The position numbers and the translations under genes were made by a program. A model generated the notes under the pieces. That model saw only the letters and a list, made by a program, of their open reading frames with translations. It was not told where the DNA came from and ran no database searches. From Pseudolabrys sp. (GTDB lineage Bacteria; Pseudomonadota; Alphaproteobacteria; Rhizobiales; Xanthobacteraceae), in the NCBI GenBank assembly GCA_030684935.1, contig JAUXXH010000042.1, positions 54,975 to 118,974 on the forward strand: 64,000 nucleotides of DNA, written 5' to 3'. This document shows positions 9,123 through 20,110 of this stretch, in pieces (position 1 is the stretch's first letter; every line of letters starts with the position of its first letter).

Positions 9123-9953
9123 ATGAAGATCAGGGCCGGCTACGAAATCGAGTACGACTGTCCGCAGCCGACGCCGATGATCCTGCAGCTGAGCGTCCAT
9201 CCCTCGCGCACGCCGGACCTGTTGAGCTGGGATCGTGTCAAATTCGATCCGCCGCTGCCGGCCAACACCTATCACGACAATTTCGGCAACTTCTGCCACG
9301 TCATCACCGCGCCGAAGGGCCGGCTGAAGATGACGACGGATTTCATCGTGCGTGACAGCGGCGAGCCCGACCCGGTGGTGCCGGATGCCGAGCAGCACGC
9401 GCTGAAGGACCTGCCGGTCGACACGCTCGTGTACCTTCTCGGCAGCCGGTATTGCGAGACCGACCGGATGTCCAACACCGCCTGGTCGATGTTCGGCGAT
9501 CATCCGAAGGGCTGGCCGCTGGTTCAGGCGATCTGCGACTACGCGCATAACCGCATCAAGTTCGGCTACCAGGATGCCGATCCGACCATGTCGGCCTTCG
9601 AGGTGCACAACAAGAAGAAAGGCGTGTGCCGCGACTACGCGCACCTCGCCATCACGTTGTGCCGCGCCATGAACATTCCGGCGCGGTACTGCACCGGCTA
9701 TCTCGGCGACATCGGCATGCCGCCGCCGTATCCGCCGGGCGATTTCGCCGCGTGGTTCGAAGCCTATCTCGGCGGCCGCTGGTACACCTTCGATCCGCGC
9801 AACAACATGCCGCGCATTGGCCGCATCCTGATGGCGCGCGGCCGCGACGCGACCGATGTCGCGATCGTCACGTCGTTCGGCTCGGGCCGGCTCGATAATT
9901 TCAAGGTGATCACCGACGAGGTGGTCGAGACCGACGCGCGCGCGACGGCGTAA
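9123..9953 (+). CDS. Second transglutaminase-fold protein, catalytic His replaced
   Basis: A 276-residue protein paired with the gene at 8140. The core keeps the nucleophile-type Cys169 (KGVCRDYAHLAITLCR) and an Asp at 224 (WYTFDPRNN). The usual His before AW is Ala209 in DFAAWFEAYLGGRW, so classical Cys-His-Asp chemistry looks impaired unless another residue substitutes. A conserved RIGRILMARGRDATDVA tail follows. Start MKIRAGYEIEY at 9123; another ATG 21 nt upstream is less likely. No signal peptide. The function is unknown and may be linked to its neighbour. Confidence 0.85.
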   Translation: MKIRAGYEIEYDCPQPTPMILQLSVHPSRTPDLLSWDRVKFDPPLPANTYHDNFGNFCHVITAPKGRLKMTTDFIVRDSGEPDPVVPDAEQHALKDLPVDTLVYLLGSRYCETDRMSNTAWSMFGDHPKGWPLVQAICDYAHNRIKFGYQDADPTMSAFEVHNKKKGVCRDYAHLAITLCRAMNIPARYCTGYLGDIGMPPPYPPGDFAAWFEAYLGGRWYTFDPRNNMPRIGRILMARGRDATDVAIVTSFGSGRLDNFKVITDEVVETDARATA

Positions 9954-9967
9954 CGCCGCTCGCTTCG

Positions 9968-10969
9968 CTACAGCATCGACGGCAGCACGCGATCGGGCGG
10001 ACGGTGGCCGTCCATGAAGGTCTTGATGTTGATGATGACCTTCTCGCCCATGTCGACGCGGCCTTCCATGGTGGCCGAGCCCATGTGCGGCAGCAGCACC
10101 ACCTTGCCGGCCTTGGCGAGCTTCACCAGTTTCGGATTGACCGCCGGTTCATGCTCGAACACGTCGAGCCCGGCGCCTGTAATGGCCCCGGCATCGAGCA
10201 GGCGCGCCAGCGCGTTTTCGTCGATCACTTCGCCACGCGCGGTGTTGACGATATAGCTTTCCGGCCGCAGCAACTTCAGCCGCCGCGCCGACAGCAAATG
10301 ATAAGTCGCCGGTGTGTGCGGGCAGTTGACCGACACGATGTCCATGCGGGCCAGCATCTGGTCGAGGCTCTCCCAATAGGTGGCGTCGAGCTCTTCCTCG
10401 ATCTTCGGCGCCACCCTGCGGCGGTTGTGATAGTGGATCTGCAGGCCGAAGGCGCGGGCGCGCCGCGCCACCGCCTGGCCGATCCGGCCCATGCCGATGA
10501 TGCCGAGGCGCTTGCCCCAGATGCGGTGGCCGAGCATCCAGGTCGGCGACCAGCCGGTCCAGTCCTTGTCGGTGGTCAGCACGGCGGACCCTTCCACCAG
10601 CCGGCGCGGCACCGCCAGGATCAGCGCCATGGTCATGTCGGCGGTGTCTTCGGTCAGCACGCCCGGCGTGTTGGTGACGGTGATGCCGCGCTGGACCGCC
10701 GAGGCGACGTCGATGTTGTCGACGCCGTTGCCGAAATTCGCAATCAGCCGGAGCTGGTCGCCGGCCTTGCCGAGCACCGCGTTGTCGATCCGGTCGGTGA
10801 CCGTCGGCACCAGCACGTCGGCGGTTTTCACCGCCTCGGCCAGTTGGGCTTGGGTCATGGGCTTGTCGTCGGCATTGAGGCGGGCATCGAAAAGTTCCCG
10901 CATCCGCAGCTCGACACTGTCCGGCAGCTTGCGGGTGACGATGACGACCGGTTTCTTCGTTTTCGGCAT
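9968..10969 (-). CDS. gyaR: 2-hydroxyacid dehydrogenase, glyoxylate/hydroxypyruvate reductase type
   Basis: NAD(P)H-dependent D-2-hydroxyacid dehydrogenase of 333 residues, most like GyaR/GhrB enzymes that reduce glyoxylate to glycolate or hydroxypyruvate to D-glycerate. The Rossmann motif is GMGRIGQAVARRA. The catalytic Arg is in VNTARGEVIDE, the Glu in DVFEHEP and the His in LLPHMGSAT. The N-terminal substrate domain carries the IANFGNGVDNID segment typical of the family. The cofactor-specificity loop after beta-2 contains YHNRRR, suggesting NADPH. It converges with the gene at 9123. Confidence 0.9.
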   Translation of the reverse strand: MPKTKKPVVIVTRKLPDSVELRMRELFDARLNADDKPMTQAQLAEAVKTADVLVPTVTDRIDNAVLGKAGDQLRLIANFGNGVDNIDVASAVQRGITVTNTPGVLTEDTADMTMALILAVPRRLVEGSAVLTTDKDWTGWSPTWMLGHRIWGKRLGIIGMGRIGQAVARRARAFGLQIHYHNRRRVAPKIEEELDATYWESLDQMLARMDIVSVNCPHTPATYHLLSARRLKLLRPESYIVNTARGEVIDENALARLLDAGAITGAGLDVFEHEPAVNPKLVKLAKAGKVVLLPHMGSATMEGRVDMGEKVIINIKTFMDGHRPPDRVLPSML

Positions 10970-11092
10970 TTCCTTGCCCCGCGACGTTACGGCAGCGCTG
11001 CCGGCCCGCCTATTCAGGTCTCTTTAACCGCGCTCGCCCACACTGCGAATCCGGCGTGGACAGGGTCAAAAATCCATTCATTTTCCTACCAG

Positions 11093-11650
11093 ATGGCAGT
11101 GACAACACAAAGCTTTAGGGCCGCCTGCGCCCGGGCCGGGCGCCTGGCGCTGGCCGCGGCTGTCCTGGCGGTGGGGGCACCGCTCGGCGCCCATGCAGCC
11201 AGCGAAATCGCTGCCGGTCCGGTCAGCGGCTTGCCCATGCCCCGCTTCGTCAGCCTCAAGCCTGACAGGGTCAACGTACGCGCCGGCCCGAACAAGGACC
11301 AGCACGTGCGCTGGGTCTATACGCGCGCCAGCATGCCGGTCGAGGTGACCGCCGAATTCGAGAACTGGCGGCGAATCCGCGACTGGGAGGGCGCCGAGGG
11401 CTGGGTCTATCACTCGCTGCTGTCGGGCCGGCGCACCGCCGTGGTGGTGCCGTCGCTGAAAAGCGACCTGGTGCCGCTGTACGCGAACGCAGACGTCGAA
11501 TCGTCGGTGGTCGCCCAGCTGCAGTCGGGTGTGCTGGGATCGCTGCGGACGTGCGACGGGCAATGGTGCTCGTTCAGCGGCCCGAATTTCAGCGGCTGGA
11601 TTCAGCAGGAACGCCTCTGGGGCGCCTATCCGAACGAGAAAGTGGATTAG
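11093..11650 (+). CDS. Exported bacterial SH3-domain protein
   Basis: A 185-residue protein with an N-terminal signal peptide (hydrophobic LALAAAVLAVGAPLGAHAA, cleaved near residue 34). Two SH3_3/SH3_4-like repeats follow. The first begins RVNVRAGPNKDQHVRWVYTR and includes the WRRIRDWEGAEGWVYHSLL core; the second ends in FSGWIQQERLWG. Such domains typically bind peptidoglycan or act as periplasmic scaffolds. The long in-frame upstream extension is antisense to the dehydrogenase and is not coding. I start at 11093, just before the signal peptide. It converges with irr. Confidence 0.85.
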   Translation: MAVTTQSFRAACARAGRLALAAAVLAVGAPLGAHAASEIAAGPVSGLPMPRFVSLKPDRVNVRAGPNKDQHVRWVYTRASMPVEVTAEFENWRRIRDWEGAEGWVYHSLLSGRRTAVVVPSLKSDLVPLYANADVESSVVAQLQSGVLGSLRTCDGQWCSFSGPNFSGWIQQERLWGAYPNEKVD

Positions 11651-11662
11651 CCTTTAGAAGGC

Positions 11663-12157
11663 TTAGGCCTTGGCCTTGCGGCGCAGCCGCACCACGACGT
11701 CGACCCGCGCGATCTCGAAACCTTCCGGCGGGCTCGGCGTCTTGCCGACGATCACATCGGCGCCGGGAATGTCGAGCAGCGCGTCCTCACCCTCGACGAA
11801 GAAGTGATGATGCGAGGTCGCATTGGTGTCGAAATAGGCCTTCGAGCCGTCGACCGCGACCTGGCGCAACAGGCCGACTTCGGTGAACTGGTGCAGCGTG
11901 TTGTAAATCGTCGCCAGCGACACCGGCACCTTGGCGCGGGTCGCTTCTTCGTACAGCGCTTCGGCGGTCAGATGGCGGTCGCCTTTGCCGAACAGGATCC
12001 AGCCCAGTGCCATGCGCTGACGGGTCGGACGCAGGCCGACTTCGCGCAACATCGACTTCACGTCGTGCCACGGACAACCGGTCAAGTCCTTGCGATCCGG
12101 GATGTGGGTCGCTTCGGCCTTGCTGATCGGCATCATCATGGTCCGCGTTTCGGTCAT
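11663..12157 (-). CDS. irr: Irr, heme-responsive iron response regulator (Fur family)
   Basis: Fur-superfamily repressor/activator that reports heme status and controls heme synthesis, iron uptake and storage in Rhizobiales. It has 164 residues. The heme-regulatory motif GCPWHD sits at residues 27-32 with Cys28 as likely heme ligand, as in the Bradyrhizobium protein. The winged helix contains LRPTRQRMALGWILF, and the second heme/metal region is the His cluster SHHHFF at 115-120. Several Met codons near the start leave the exact start open. It is divergent from fabA, an arrangement known in Rhizobiales. Confidence 0.96.
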   Translation of the reverse strand: MTETRTMMMPISKAEATHIPDRKDLTGCPWHDVKSMLREVGLRPTRQRMALGWILFGKGDRHLTAEALYEEATRAKVPVSLATIYNTLHQFTEVGLLRQVAVDGSKAYFDTNATSHHHFFVEGEDALLDIPGADVIVGKTPSPPEGFEIARVDVVVRLRRKAKA

Positions 12158-12426
12158 CGCTACGCCCTAAAACACAGTGTGTGTCACGTCGTTTGTTACG
12201 TATAAAACCCGGCCCCAGAAGGGCCGACGCAAACCCGTTTCATTTGCAACATATACGAAGTTGACCGGCAGATGCAACTCCCTCGCAATTACGGGGGCAA
12301 ATTTGTTCCCCGGTTCCGGCAGGAAGATTATCCGGGAAATCCCGTCCCATCTTTGCCCGTCTGTTGCGGTGTGTTACGACCTGTTTTGAAGCCACATTGA
12401 CGTTCGCGCGCGGGGATTTCAGACTT
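12158..12426. promoter_or_regulatory. irr-fabA divergent regulatory region
   Basis: A 269-bp gap between divergent irr and fabA, less GC-rich than the flanks. A GTTGACC sequence near 12261 and an ATTGACG sequence near 12397 could be -35 elements toward fabA, but neither has a convincing spaced -10. I could not find a clear Irr control element (ICE) in it. Expected to hold promoters for both genes. Confidence 0.4.
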
Positions 12427-12960
12427 ATGGACAATCGGCGATCCAGTTTCGACTATGAAGACCTGCTGGCCTGCGGCCGTGGTGAGTTGTTCGGGCCCGG
12501 CAACGCCCAGTTGCCATTGCCGCCGATGCTGATGTTCGATCGGATTACCGAAATTTCCGAGACCGGCGGGGCCCACGGCAAGGGCATGGTGCGGGCGGAG
12601 CTCGACGTGAAGCCGGACCTCTGGTTTTTCCTGTGTCATTTCAAGGGCGACCCGGTCATGCCGGGCTGCCTGGGCCTGGATGCGATGTGGCAGATGGTTG
12701 GCTTTTTCCTCGGCTGGCTGGGCGCCCCCGGCAGTGGCCGGGCTCTCGGCATGGGCGAAGTGAAGTTTTCCGGGCAGGTGCTGCCGAACGTCAAGAAGGT
12801 TACCTATGGCGTTGATTTCAAGCGCGTGATGCGCTCGAAACTGGTGCTGGGCATCGCCGACGGCTGGCTGTCGGCCGACGGCACCGTCATCTACAAGGCC
12901 GCCGACCTCAAAGTGGGCCTGTTCAAGCAGGAAGACGCGGCGGCGGCGGCAAACGCCTGA
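12427..12960 (+). CDS. fabA: 3-hydroxydecanoyl-ACP dehydratase/isomerase FabA
   Basis: Bifunctional hot-dog enzyme that dehydrates 3-hydroxydecanoyl-ACP and isomerises trans-2 to cis-3-decenoyl-ACP, the branch point to unsaturated fatty acids. It has 177 residues. The catalytic pair is His71 ([14 protein letters not shown]) and Asp85 (LGLDAMWQ), matching the family. The ATG at 12427 gives the usual N-terminus ([17 protein letters not shown]). First gene of fabA-fabB-fabI. Confidence 0.97.
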   Translation: MDNRRSSFDYEDLLACGRGELFGPGNAQLPLPPMLMFDRITEISETGGAHGKGMVRAELDVKPDLWFFLCHFKGDPVMPGCLGLDAMWQMVGFFLGWLGAPGSGRALGMGEVKFSGQVLPNVKKVTYGVDFKRVMRSKLVLGIADGWLSADGTVIYKAADLKVGLFKQEDAAAAANA

Positions 12961-13080
12961 CCTGTCGCGCCTGGCGGAACAGCCGGCTGAAGGCTCCGGG
13001 CTGTTTGCCCTTGCGCGGTTGCCTGGGGCGGGCCAAATGTGCCCCAATTATCGATAATCGCGCGGCTTGAGTGAGGAAAT

Positions 13081-14307
13081 ATGGCCATGAGACGAGTCGT
13101 CGTCACCGGGATGGGGATCGTCTCATCCATCGGCAACAATTCGCAGGAAGTCCTCGCCAGCCTGCGCGAGGCTAAATCCGGCATCACCTTCGCCGAGGAA
13201 TTTTCCGCGCACGGCTTCCGCTGCCAGGTCTATGGCAGGCCGACGCTCGATCCGGCCGGCTCGGTCGATCGCCGCGCCATGCGGTTCCTGAGCCAGGCGT
13301 CGGCGTGGAACCACGTCGCGATGGAGCAGGCGATCCGCGATAGCGGCGTCGAGGAAAACGACATCGTCAATCCGCGCACCGGCATCATCATGGGCGCCGG
13401 CGGACCGTCGACCGAGACCATCGTCGATGCCGCCGACATCACGCGCAAGAACAATTCGCCCAAGCGCATCGGCCCGTTCGCGGTACCCAAGGCGATGTCG
13501 TCGTCGCCGTCGGCCACGCTCGCCACCTGGTTCAAGATCAAGGGCGTCAACTATTCGATCTCGTCGGCCTGCGCGACCTCCAGTCATTGCATCGGCAATG
13601 CCGCCGAGATGATCCAGTGGGGCAAGCAGGACATGGTCTTCGCCGGCGGCTCGGAAGATCTGAGCTGGACGATGTCGAACCTGTTCGACGCCATGGGCGC
13701 GATGTCCTCCAAGTACAACGACACGCCGGCCACCGCGTCGCGCGCCTACGACGTCAGCCGCGACGGCTTCGTCATCGCTGGCGGCGCCGGCGTGCTGGTG
13801 CTGGAAGAGTACGAACACGCGAAGGCACGCGGTGCGAAGATCTATGCCGAGGTCGCCGGGTATGGTGCGACCTCGGACGGCCACGACATGGTGGCGCCGT
13901 CGGGCGAGGGTGCGATGCGCTGCATGAAGATGGCGCTGGAGACCTGCAAGGTGCCGATCGACTACATCAATCCGCACGCCACCGCGACGCCGGTCGGCGA
14001 TGCCAAGGAAATCGAGGCGATCCGCGAAGTGTTCGGCGACAAATGCCCGCCGTTCTCGGCGACCAAGTCGCTGTCCGGCCATTCGCTCGGCGCCGCCGGC
14101 GTGCAGGAGGCCATTTATTCGCTGCTGATGATGCAGAACGGCTTCATGTGCGAAAGCGCCAACATCAAAGATCTCGACCCGGCCTTCGCCGACATGCCGA
14201 TTTTGCGCGAGCGCAAGGACAACGTGACGCTCGGCGCCGTGCTGTCGAATTCGTTCGGCTTCGGCGGCACCAATGCGTCGCTCGTGTTCAAACACGTGGA
14301 TGCGTAG
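13081..14307 (+). CDS. fabB: 3-oxoacyl-ACP synthase I (FabB)
   Basis: Elongating beta-ketoacyl-ACP synthase that accepts the cis-3-decenoyl-ACP made by FabA and so commits chains to unsaturated fatty acids. It has 408 residues. The active-site Cys lies in [14 protein letters not shown]. The two catalytic histidines are in [11 protein letters not shown] and [11 protein letters not shown], giving the CHH triad of condensing enzymes, and the FGFGGTNAS glycine loop ends the fold. Start [13 protein letters not shown] at 13081; the second Met at 13087 is also possible. It follows fabA by 120 bp. Confidence 0.97.
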   Translation: MAMRRVVVTGMGIVSSIGNNSQEVLASLREAKSGITFAEEFSAHGFRCQVYGRPTLDPAGSVDRRAMRFLSQASAWNHVAMEQAIRDSGVEENDIVNPRTGIIMGAGGPSTETIVDAADITRKNNSPKRIGPFAVPKAMSSSPSATLATWFKIKGVNYSISSACATSSHCIGNAAEMIQWGKQDMVFAGGSEDLSWTMSNLFDAMGAMSSKYNDTPATASRAYDVSRDGFVIAGGAGVLVLEEYEHAKARGAKIYAEVAGYGATSDGHDMVAPSGEGAMRCMKMALETCKVPIDYINPHATATPVGDAKEIEAIREVFGDKCPPFSATKSLSGHSLGAAGVQEAIYSLLMMQNGFMCESANIKDLDPAFADMPILRERKDNVTLGAVLSNSFGFGGTNASLVFKHVDA

Positions 14308-14312
14308 ACCTT

Positions 14313-14395
14313 CCGCTCATCCCCGCGCAAGCGGGGATCCAGCTCTTGCCGAATGACCATGGGCTCTGGATTCCCGCTTGCGCGGGAATGAGCGG
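14313..14395. repeat. Palindromic intergenic repeat, family C copy 1
   Basis: An 83-bp inverted repeat bounded by CCGCTCAT and ATGAGCGG, with inner CCCCGCGCAAGCGGGG and CCCGCTTGCGCGGG hairpins. It lies between fabB and fabI. Further copies with the same CCGCTC...GAGCGG ends are at 31501-31590 and 63497-63579. Confidence 0.8.
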
Positions 14396-14425
14396 AGTAA
14401 ATGAAATGCTGAGGACACTAAAAAA

Positions 14426-15247
14426 ATGCCCGGACTGATGGACGGAAAACGCGGCCTGATCATGGGCGTTGCCAACGATCACTCGATCGCCTGGGGCATT
14501 GCCAAGATGCTCAGCGATCACGGCGCGCAGCTCGCCTATACCTATCAGGGCGATGCGCTGCTCAAGCGCATCAAGCCGCTGGCCGAGCAGACCAACTCCG
14601 ACATCATCCTGCCCTGCGACGTCGAGGACATTTCGACCGTCGATGCGGTTTTTGCCACGCTCAAGGAGAAGTGGGGCACCATCGATTTCTTCGTCCACGC
14701 GGTCGGCTTCTCGGACAAGAACGAACTGAAGGGCCGCTTCGCCGACAATACGCGCGAGAACTTCATCCGCACGATGGTGATCTCCTGCTTCTCCTTCGCC
14801 GAGAGCGCCAAGCGCGCGGCGGAGCTGATGCCCAACGGTGGCTCGCTGGTCACACTCACTTACAATGGCGGCGATCGTGCCATGCCCAATTACAACGTCA
14901 TGGGTCTGGCGAAGGCGGCGCTTGAGTCCTCAGTGCGTTATCTCGCCGTCGATTTCGGTCACCAGAAGATCCGCGTCAATGCGATCTCGGCCGGCCCGAT
15001 CCGCACGCTTGCCGGCGCTGGCATCAACGATGCGCGCTACATGTTCGCGTTCCAGCAGAAATATTCGCCGCTCGGCCGCGGCGTGACGCTCGAAGAACTC
15101 GGCGGCGCGGGCCTCTACCTGTGCTCGGATCTGTCGACCGGCGTCACGGGCGAAATCCATTTCGTCGACAGCGGCTATAACGTCATCGCCATGCCGCAGC
15201 CCGATGCGCTTAAGGCCGCGCAGGGCGTGGTCGATGGCGGGACGTAG
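14426..15247 (+). CDS. fabI: Enoyl-ACP reductase [NADH] FabI
   Basis: Short-chain dehydrogenase-fold enzyme that performs the last reduction of each fatty acid elongation cycle, the target of triclosan. It has 273 residues. The nucleotide motif is GVANDHSIAWGIA near the N-terminus. The catalytic Tyr-x6-Lys is in PNYNVMGLAKAALE, and the SAGPIRTLAG loop is typical of FabI. ATG at 14426 is used; an in-frame ATG four codons later is also plausible. It is last in the fabA-fabB-fabI cluster and is followed by a strong hairpin terminator. Confidence 0.96.
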   Translation: MPGLMDGKRGLIMGVANDHSIAWGIAKMLSDHGAQLAYTYQGDALLKRIKPLAEQTNSDIILPCDVEDISTVDAVFATLKEKWGTIDFFVHAVGFSDKNELKGRFADNTRENFIRTMVISCFSFAESAKRAAELMPNGGSLVTLTYNGGDRAMPNYNVMGLAKAALESSVRYLAVDFGHQKIRVNAISAGPIRTLAGAGINDARYMFAFQQKYSPLGRGVTLEELGGAGLYLCSDLSTGVTGEIHFVDSGYNVIAMPQPDALKAAQGVVDGGT

Positions 15248-15258
15248 AACTCTCTTAT

Positions 15259-15373
15259 CCCTCCCCTGAAAGGGGAGGGTCCGGCGCGCAGCGCCGGGAG
15301 TGGGGTATTGCCACGCGTGAGGTTGCCCCCACCCGGCTCGCTACGCTCGCCACCCTCCCCCTGCGGGGGGACG
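15259..15373. repeat. Palindromic intergenic repeat, family A copy 2
   Basis: Compound palindrome with CCCTCCCCTGAAAGGGGAGGG at the left end and CCCTCCCCCTGCGGGGGGA at the right. The internal CCCCCACCCGGCTCGCTACGCTCG portion also occurs in the copy at 23801-23910. It lies between fabI and its terminator. Confidence 0.75.
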
Positions 15374-15392
15374 GATAAGCAGAAATCAACAC

Positions 15393-15419
15393 ACGGCCGG
15401 GGAAATCCCCGGCCGTTTT
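15393..15419 (+). terminator. Rho-independent terminator of fabI, possibly bidirectional
   Basis: A 10-bp perfect stem ACGGCCGGGG/CCCCGGCCGT with an AAAT loop, followed on the plus strand by TTTTG. It lies between the convergent ends of fabI and katG and may serve both, though the minus-strand tail is poor in U. Confidence 0.85.
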
Positions 15420-15444
15420 GCATTTCTTCGTGATGGCAGTCTGA

Positions 15445-17761
<2,317 letters not shown>

Positions 17762-18658
17762 ATGATCACTTTGCGGCAATTGCGTTACCTGTCGGCGCTG
17801 GCGCGCCATCGGCATTTCGGCCGCGCCGCCGAGGACTGTTCAGTAACCCAGCCGGCCCTGTCGATGCAGGTCCGCGAACTGGAGCGCGAGATCGGCGCCG
17901 AGCTGGTCGAGCGGCGTCCGGGCGATATCACCCTGACCGATACCGGGCTGGAGGTGGCCCAGCGCGCCGAACAGATTCTGATCGCAACCCGCGATCTGGT
18001 CGATTTCGCCCGCCACCGCGATCTCCTCAGCGGGCCGCTCAAGCTCGGCATCATCCCGACGCTGGCGCCCTACATATTGCCGCGCGTGCTGCCGCGGCTA
18101 CAGGCGCTGTATCCGTTGTTGCGGCTGGAGGTGCGTGAGACCCAGACCAAAATGCTGCTCGACGAACTGGCGGCGGGCGCGCTCGATGCGGTGATGCTGG
18201 CGCTGCCGGCGGAGGCTGCCGATGTCTCGACGCTGCCGCTGTTCGAGGACAAGTTCCTGCTGGCGGTGCCGGCCAGCGACAAGCAGCCGCCGGACGGCCG
18301 GGTCGATCTGGAAGATGTCGACCAGCGCCGGCTGATCCTGCTGGAAGAAGGCCACTGCCTGCGCGACCAGACGCTGGCCTTCTGCGCCGCGCCAAAGCTT
18401 GTCGCTTTAAGGCGGGATGCGGCGGCGAGCCTCGGCGCGACGTCGCTGGCGACGGTGATGCAGATGGTGGCGAACGGCTATGGCGTGACGCTGCTGCCGC
18501 AGGTGGCGGCGGACACCGAGGCGCGCGACGACCGCGTAAAATTGCTGCGCTTCAACGATCCGCAGCCCGGCCGCAGCATCGGTCTGGTCTGGCGGCGCAC
18601 ATCGCCGCGCGCCCGGGATTTCGCGGCTTTGGGCGAAGTTCTGAAGCAGCGCGCATGA
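17762..18658 (+). CDS. oxyR: OxyR, peroxide-sensing LysR-type regulator
   Basis: Redox-sensing transcription factor that activates peroxide defence genes. It has 298 residues. The N-terminal winged helix-turn-helix is ITLRQLRYLSALARHRHFGRAA with VTQPALSMQVRELE. The redox pair Cys199 and Cys208 (GHCLRDQTLAFC) falls at exactly the numbering of Escherichia coli OxyR, which makes the call firm. It is divergent from katG, with a symmetric candidate operator between them. Confidence 0.96.
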   Translation: MITLRQLRYLSALARHRHFGRAAEDCSVTQPALSMQVRELEREIGAELVERRPGDITLTDTGLEVAQRAEQILIATRDLVDFARHRDLLSGPLKLGIIPTLAPYILPRVLPRLQALYPLLRLEVRETQTKMLLDELAAGALDAVMLALPAEAADVSTLPLFEDKFLLAVPASDKQPPDGRVDLEDVDQRRLILLEEGHCLRDQTLAFCAAPKLVALRRDAAASLGATSLATVMQMVANGYGVTLLPQVAADTEARDDRVKLLRFNDPQPGRSIGLVWRRTSPRARDFAALGEVLKQRA

Positions 18659-18706
18659 TCAATGCACCGCGCCGCCAGTGCGGCGCGATGCATCGATAAG
18701 ACTTGA

Positions 18707-19441
18707 TCAGACGTCCAGCTTGCCGGCCATTGCAGCGGCGTAGCGTTCGCCAACCTTGGTCCAGTTCACGGTGTTCCACCAGGCCTTCAGGTAGTCGGCG
18801 CGGCGGTTCTGGTAGTTGAGGTAGTAAGCGTGCTCCCAGACGTCGTTGCCGAGCAGCACGCGCTTGCCGTCCATCATCGGGTTGTCCTGGTTCGGCCGGT
18901 TCTCGATCGCGAGCTTGCCATCCTTGGTCACCGTGACGAAGACCCAGCCGGAGCCGAACTGGCGTCCGCCCGAGGCATTGAAATCGGTCTGGAATTTTTC
19001 CATCCCGCCGAGGTCGCGATCGATCGCCGCCAGCACGTCGCCCGACGGCTTGCCGCCGTTCGGACCCATCACCTGCCAGAACATGGTGTGGTTGGCATGG
19101 CCGCCGAGATTGTTGCGCACGCCGGTGCGGATCGATTCCGGCAAAGCGTCGAGCTTGCCGAGGATGTCCGGAACCGGCATTTCCGCGAGCTTCGGATTGT
19201 CCTTGGCGAAATTGTTGAGATTGGTGATGAACGACTGATGATGCCGGCCGTGATGCAGTTCCATCGTCTTGGCGTCGATATGCGGCTCCAGCGCCGCGAA
19301 CGGATAGCCCAGCGGCGGCAGCTTGAACGGGCCGGAAGGCGCGGGGGCGGCGGCCTGCGCAAACACCAAACGCGGTGCAGCGGCAGCGGCCACAATTCCT
19401 GTAGCGGCCATCATGACATGACGGCGGGTCAGCAATGACAT
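18707..19441 (-). CDS. Exported Mn/Fe superoxide dismutase with Tat-like signal
   Basis: Superoxide dismutase of the Fe/Mn family, 244 residues. The N-terminus MSLLTRRHVMMAATGIVAAA resembles a twin-arginine signal, so the enzyme is probably periplasmic. Metal ligands are in HHGRHHQSFI, HANHTMFW and DVWEHAYYLNYQ. The LGGHANH and NQDNPMM blocks favour the Mn-type (or cambialistic) subgroup over classic FeSOD. The ATG at 19441 follows GGGAGGA; upstream codons in the frame are not needed. It sits beside katG-oxyR in an oxidative-stress block. Confidence 0.92.
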   Translation of the reverse strand: MSLLTRRHVMMAATGIVAAAAAPRLVFAQAAAPAPSGPFKLPPLGYPFAALEPHIDAKTMELHHGRHHQSFITNLNNFAKDNPKLAEMPVPDILGKLDALPESIRTGVRNNLGGHANHTMFWQVMGPNGGKPSGDVLAAIDRDLGGMEKFQTDFNASGGRQFGSGWVFVTVTKDGKLAIENRPNQDNPMMDGKRVLLGNDVWEHAYYLNYQNRRADYLKAWWNTVNWTKVGERYAAAMAGKLDV

Positions 19442-19578
19442 GGGGTTCCTCCCTGGGGATGACGGGCAGTTTAGCAACTACGCGCGGAACCAGCGGTAAG
19501 TTGCACCGGAACCGCAGACTTCATGCGACGGAAGCGCACAGCGGTATCTCTGTGCGTCGAGAGCACAGTTTGGGACCA

Positions 19579-19902
19579 TCAGCGCTTGATCGGCACGAAC
19601 GGCACCGAATTGAGCAGCCGGCTCTCCTGCTTGACCAGGTAGCCGCAGGCGCCGTTTTCCTCGAGATACTTCTGCCACTCCGGGTCCTTGGCCAGCGCCG
19701 CGCGCCGCGTGGCGCGGTCGTTGACGTCGTCATAGGCCCACATGTGGATGTAAGCGTTCACGTCGCCGGTCTCGTGGGTGAAGTAGCCGAACGGCTCGCC
19801 GAGGTGCTTCTTCTGGATGGCGAAGCCGTTCTTCTCATAGAACGCCAGTTGCTTGCGGATGGTGCCGGGGCGGCAGGTGTAGGTGCGGTGTTCGACCAGC
19901 AT
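19579..19902 (-). CDS. NIPSNAP family protein
   Basis: A 107-residue single-domain protein of the NIPSNAP family (dimeric alpha-beta barrel). Typical features are the VEHRTYTCRPGTIRKQLAFYE start, an HMWAYDD core strand and the ALAKDPEWQKYLEE segment. Biochemical roles of bacterial NIPSNAP proteins are mostly unknown. It lies downstream of the pnp terminator and upstream of the superoxide dismutase on the same strand, separated from it by 137 bp. Confidence 0.85.
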   Translation of the reverse strand: MLVEHRTYTCRPGTIRKQLAFYEKNGFAIQKKHLGEPFGYFTHETGDVNAYIHMWAYDDVNDRATRRAALAKDPEWQKYLEENGACGYLVKQESRLLNSVPFVPIKR

Positions 19903-19969
19903 GGCGTTTCCTCGGTTTGTTTGAGCGGGAATTCATTACCACCAATTTGGACGGCGGGTTTTCACCCAT

Positions 19970-19996
19970 AAAAAAAGGGCGGCCCGAAAGCCGCCC
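19970..19996 (-). terminator. Rho-independent terminator of the rpsO-pnp unit
   Basis: On the minus strand a perfect 7-bp stem GGCGGC-rich arm (19996-19990 with 19983-19977) is followed by a run of T residues (the A-run at 19970-19976). It lies 115 bp after the pnp stop, with a palindromic repeat between. Confidence 0.8.
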
Positions 19997-20014
19997 CTTT
20001 TGAAAGTTTGTTGT

Positions 20015-20102
20015 GTCATGGCCGGGCTTGTCCCGGCCATACCGCTTAGGCTGGCACAGTGCCCGCCGTATCGGGATCACCGGGACAAGCCCGGTGATGA
20101 CA
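20015..20102. repeat. Palindromic intergenic repeat, family B copy 1
   Basis: Paired hairpins GTCATGGCCGGGCTTGTCCCGGCCAT and ATCACCGGGACAAGCCCGGTGAT in opposite orientation, separated by about 35 bp. It is the commonest repeat type in this window (others at 24403-24490, 32275-32380 and partial copies at 58823, 63311 and 63439). It lies just downstream of pnp. Confidence 0.8.
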
Positions 20103-20110
20103 GAAGCTAT

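Noticed and set aside
11651..11668. CTTTAGAAGGCTTAGG resembling part of an Irr control element
   Set aside because: Lies at the convergent 3' ends of two genes and matches only one half of the consensus.
14313..14395. CRISPR array from recurring palindromes
   Set aside because: Repeats occur singly at distant sites, with no regularly spaced copies and no cas genes.
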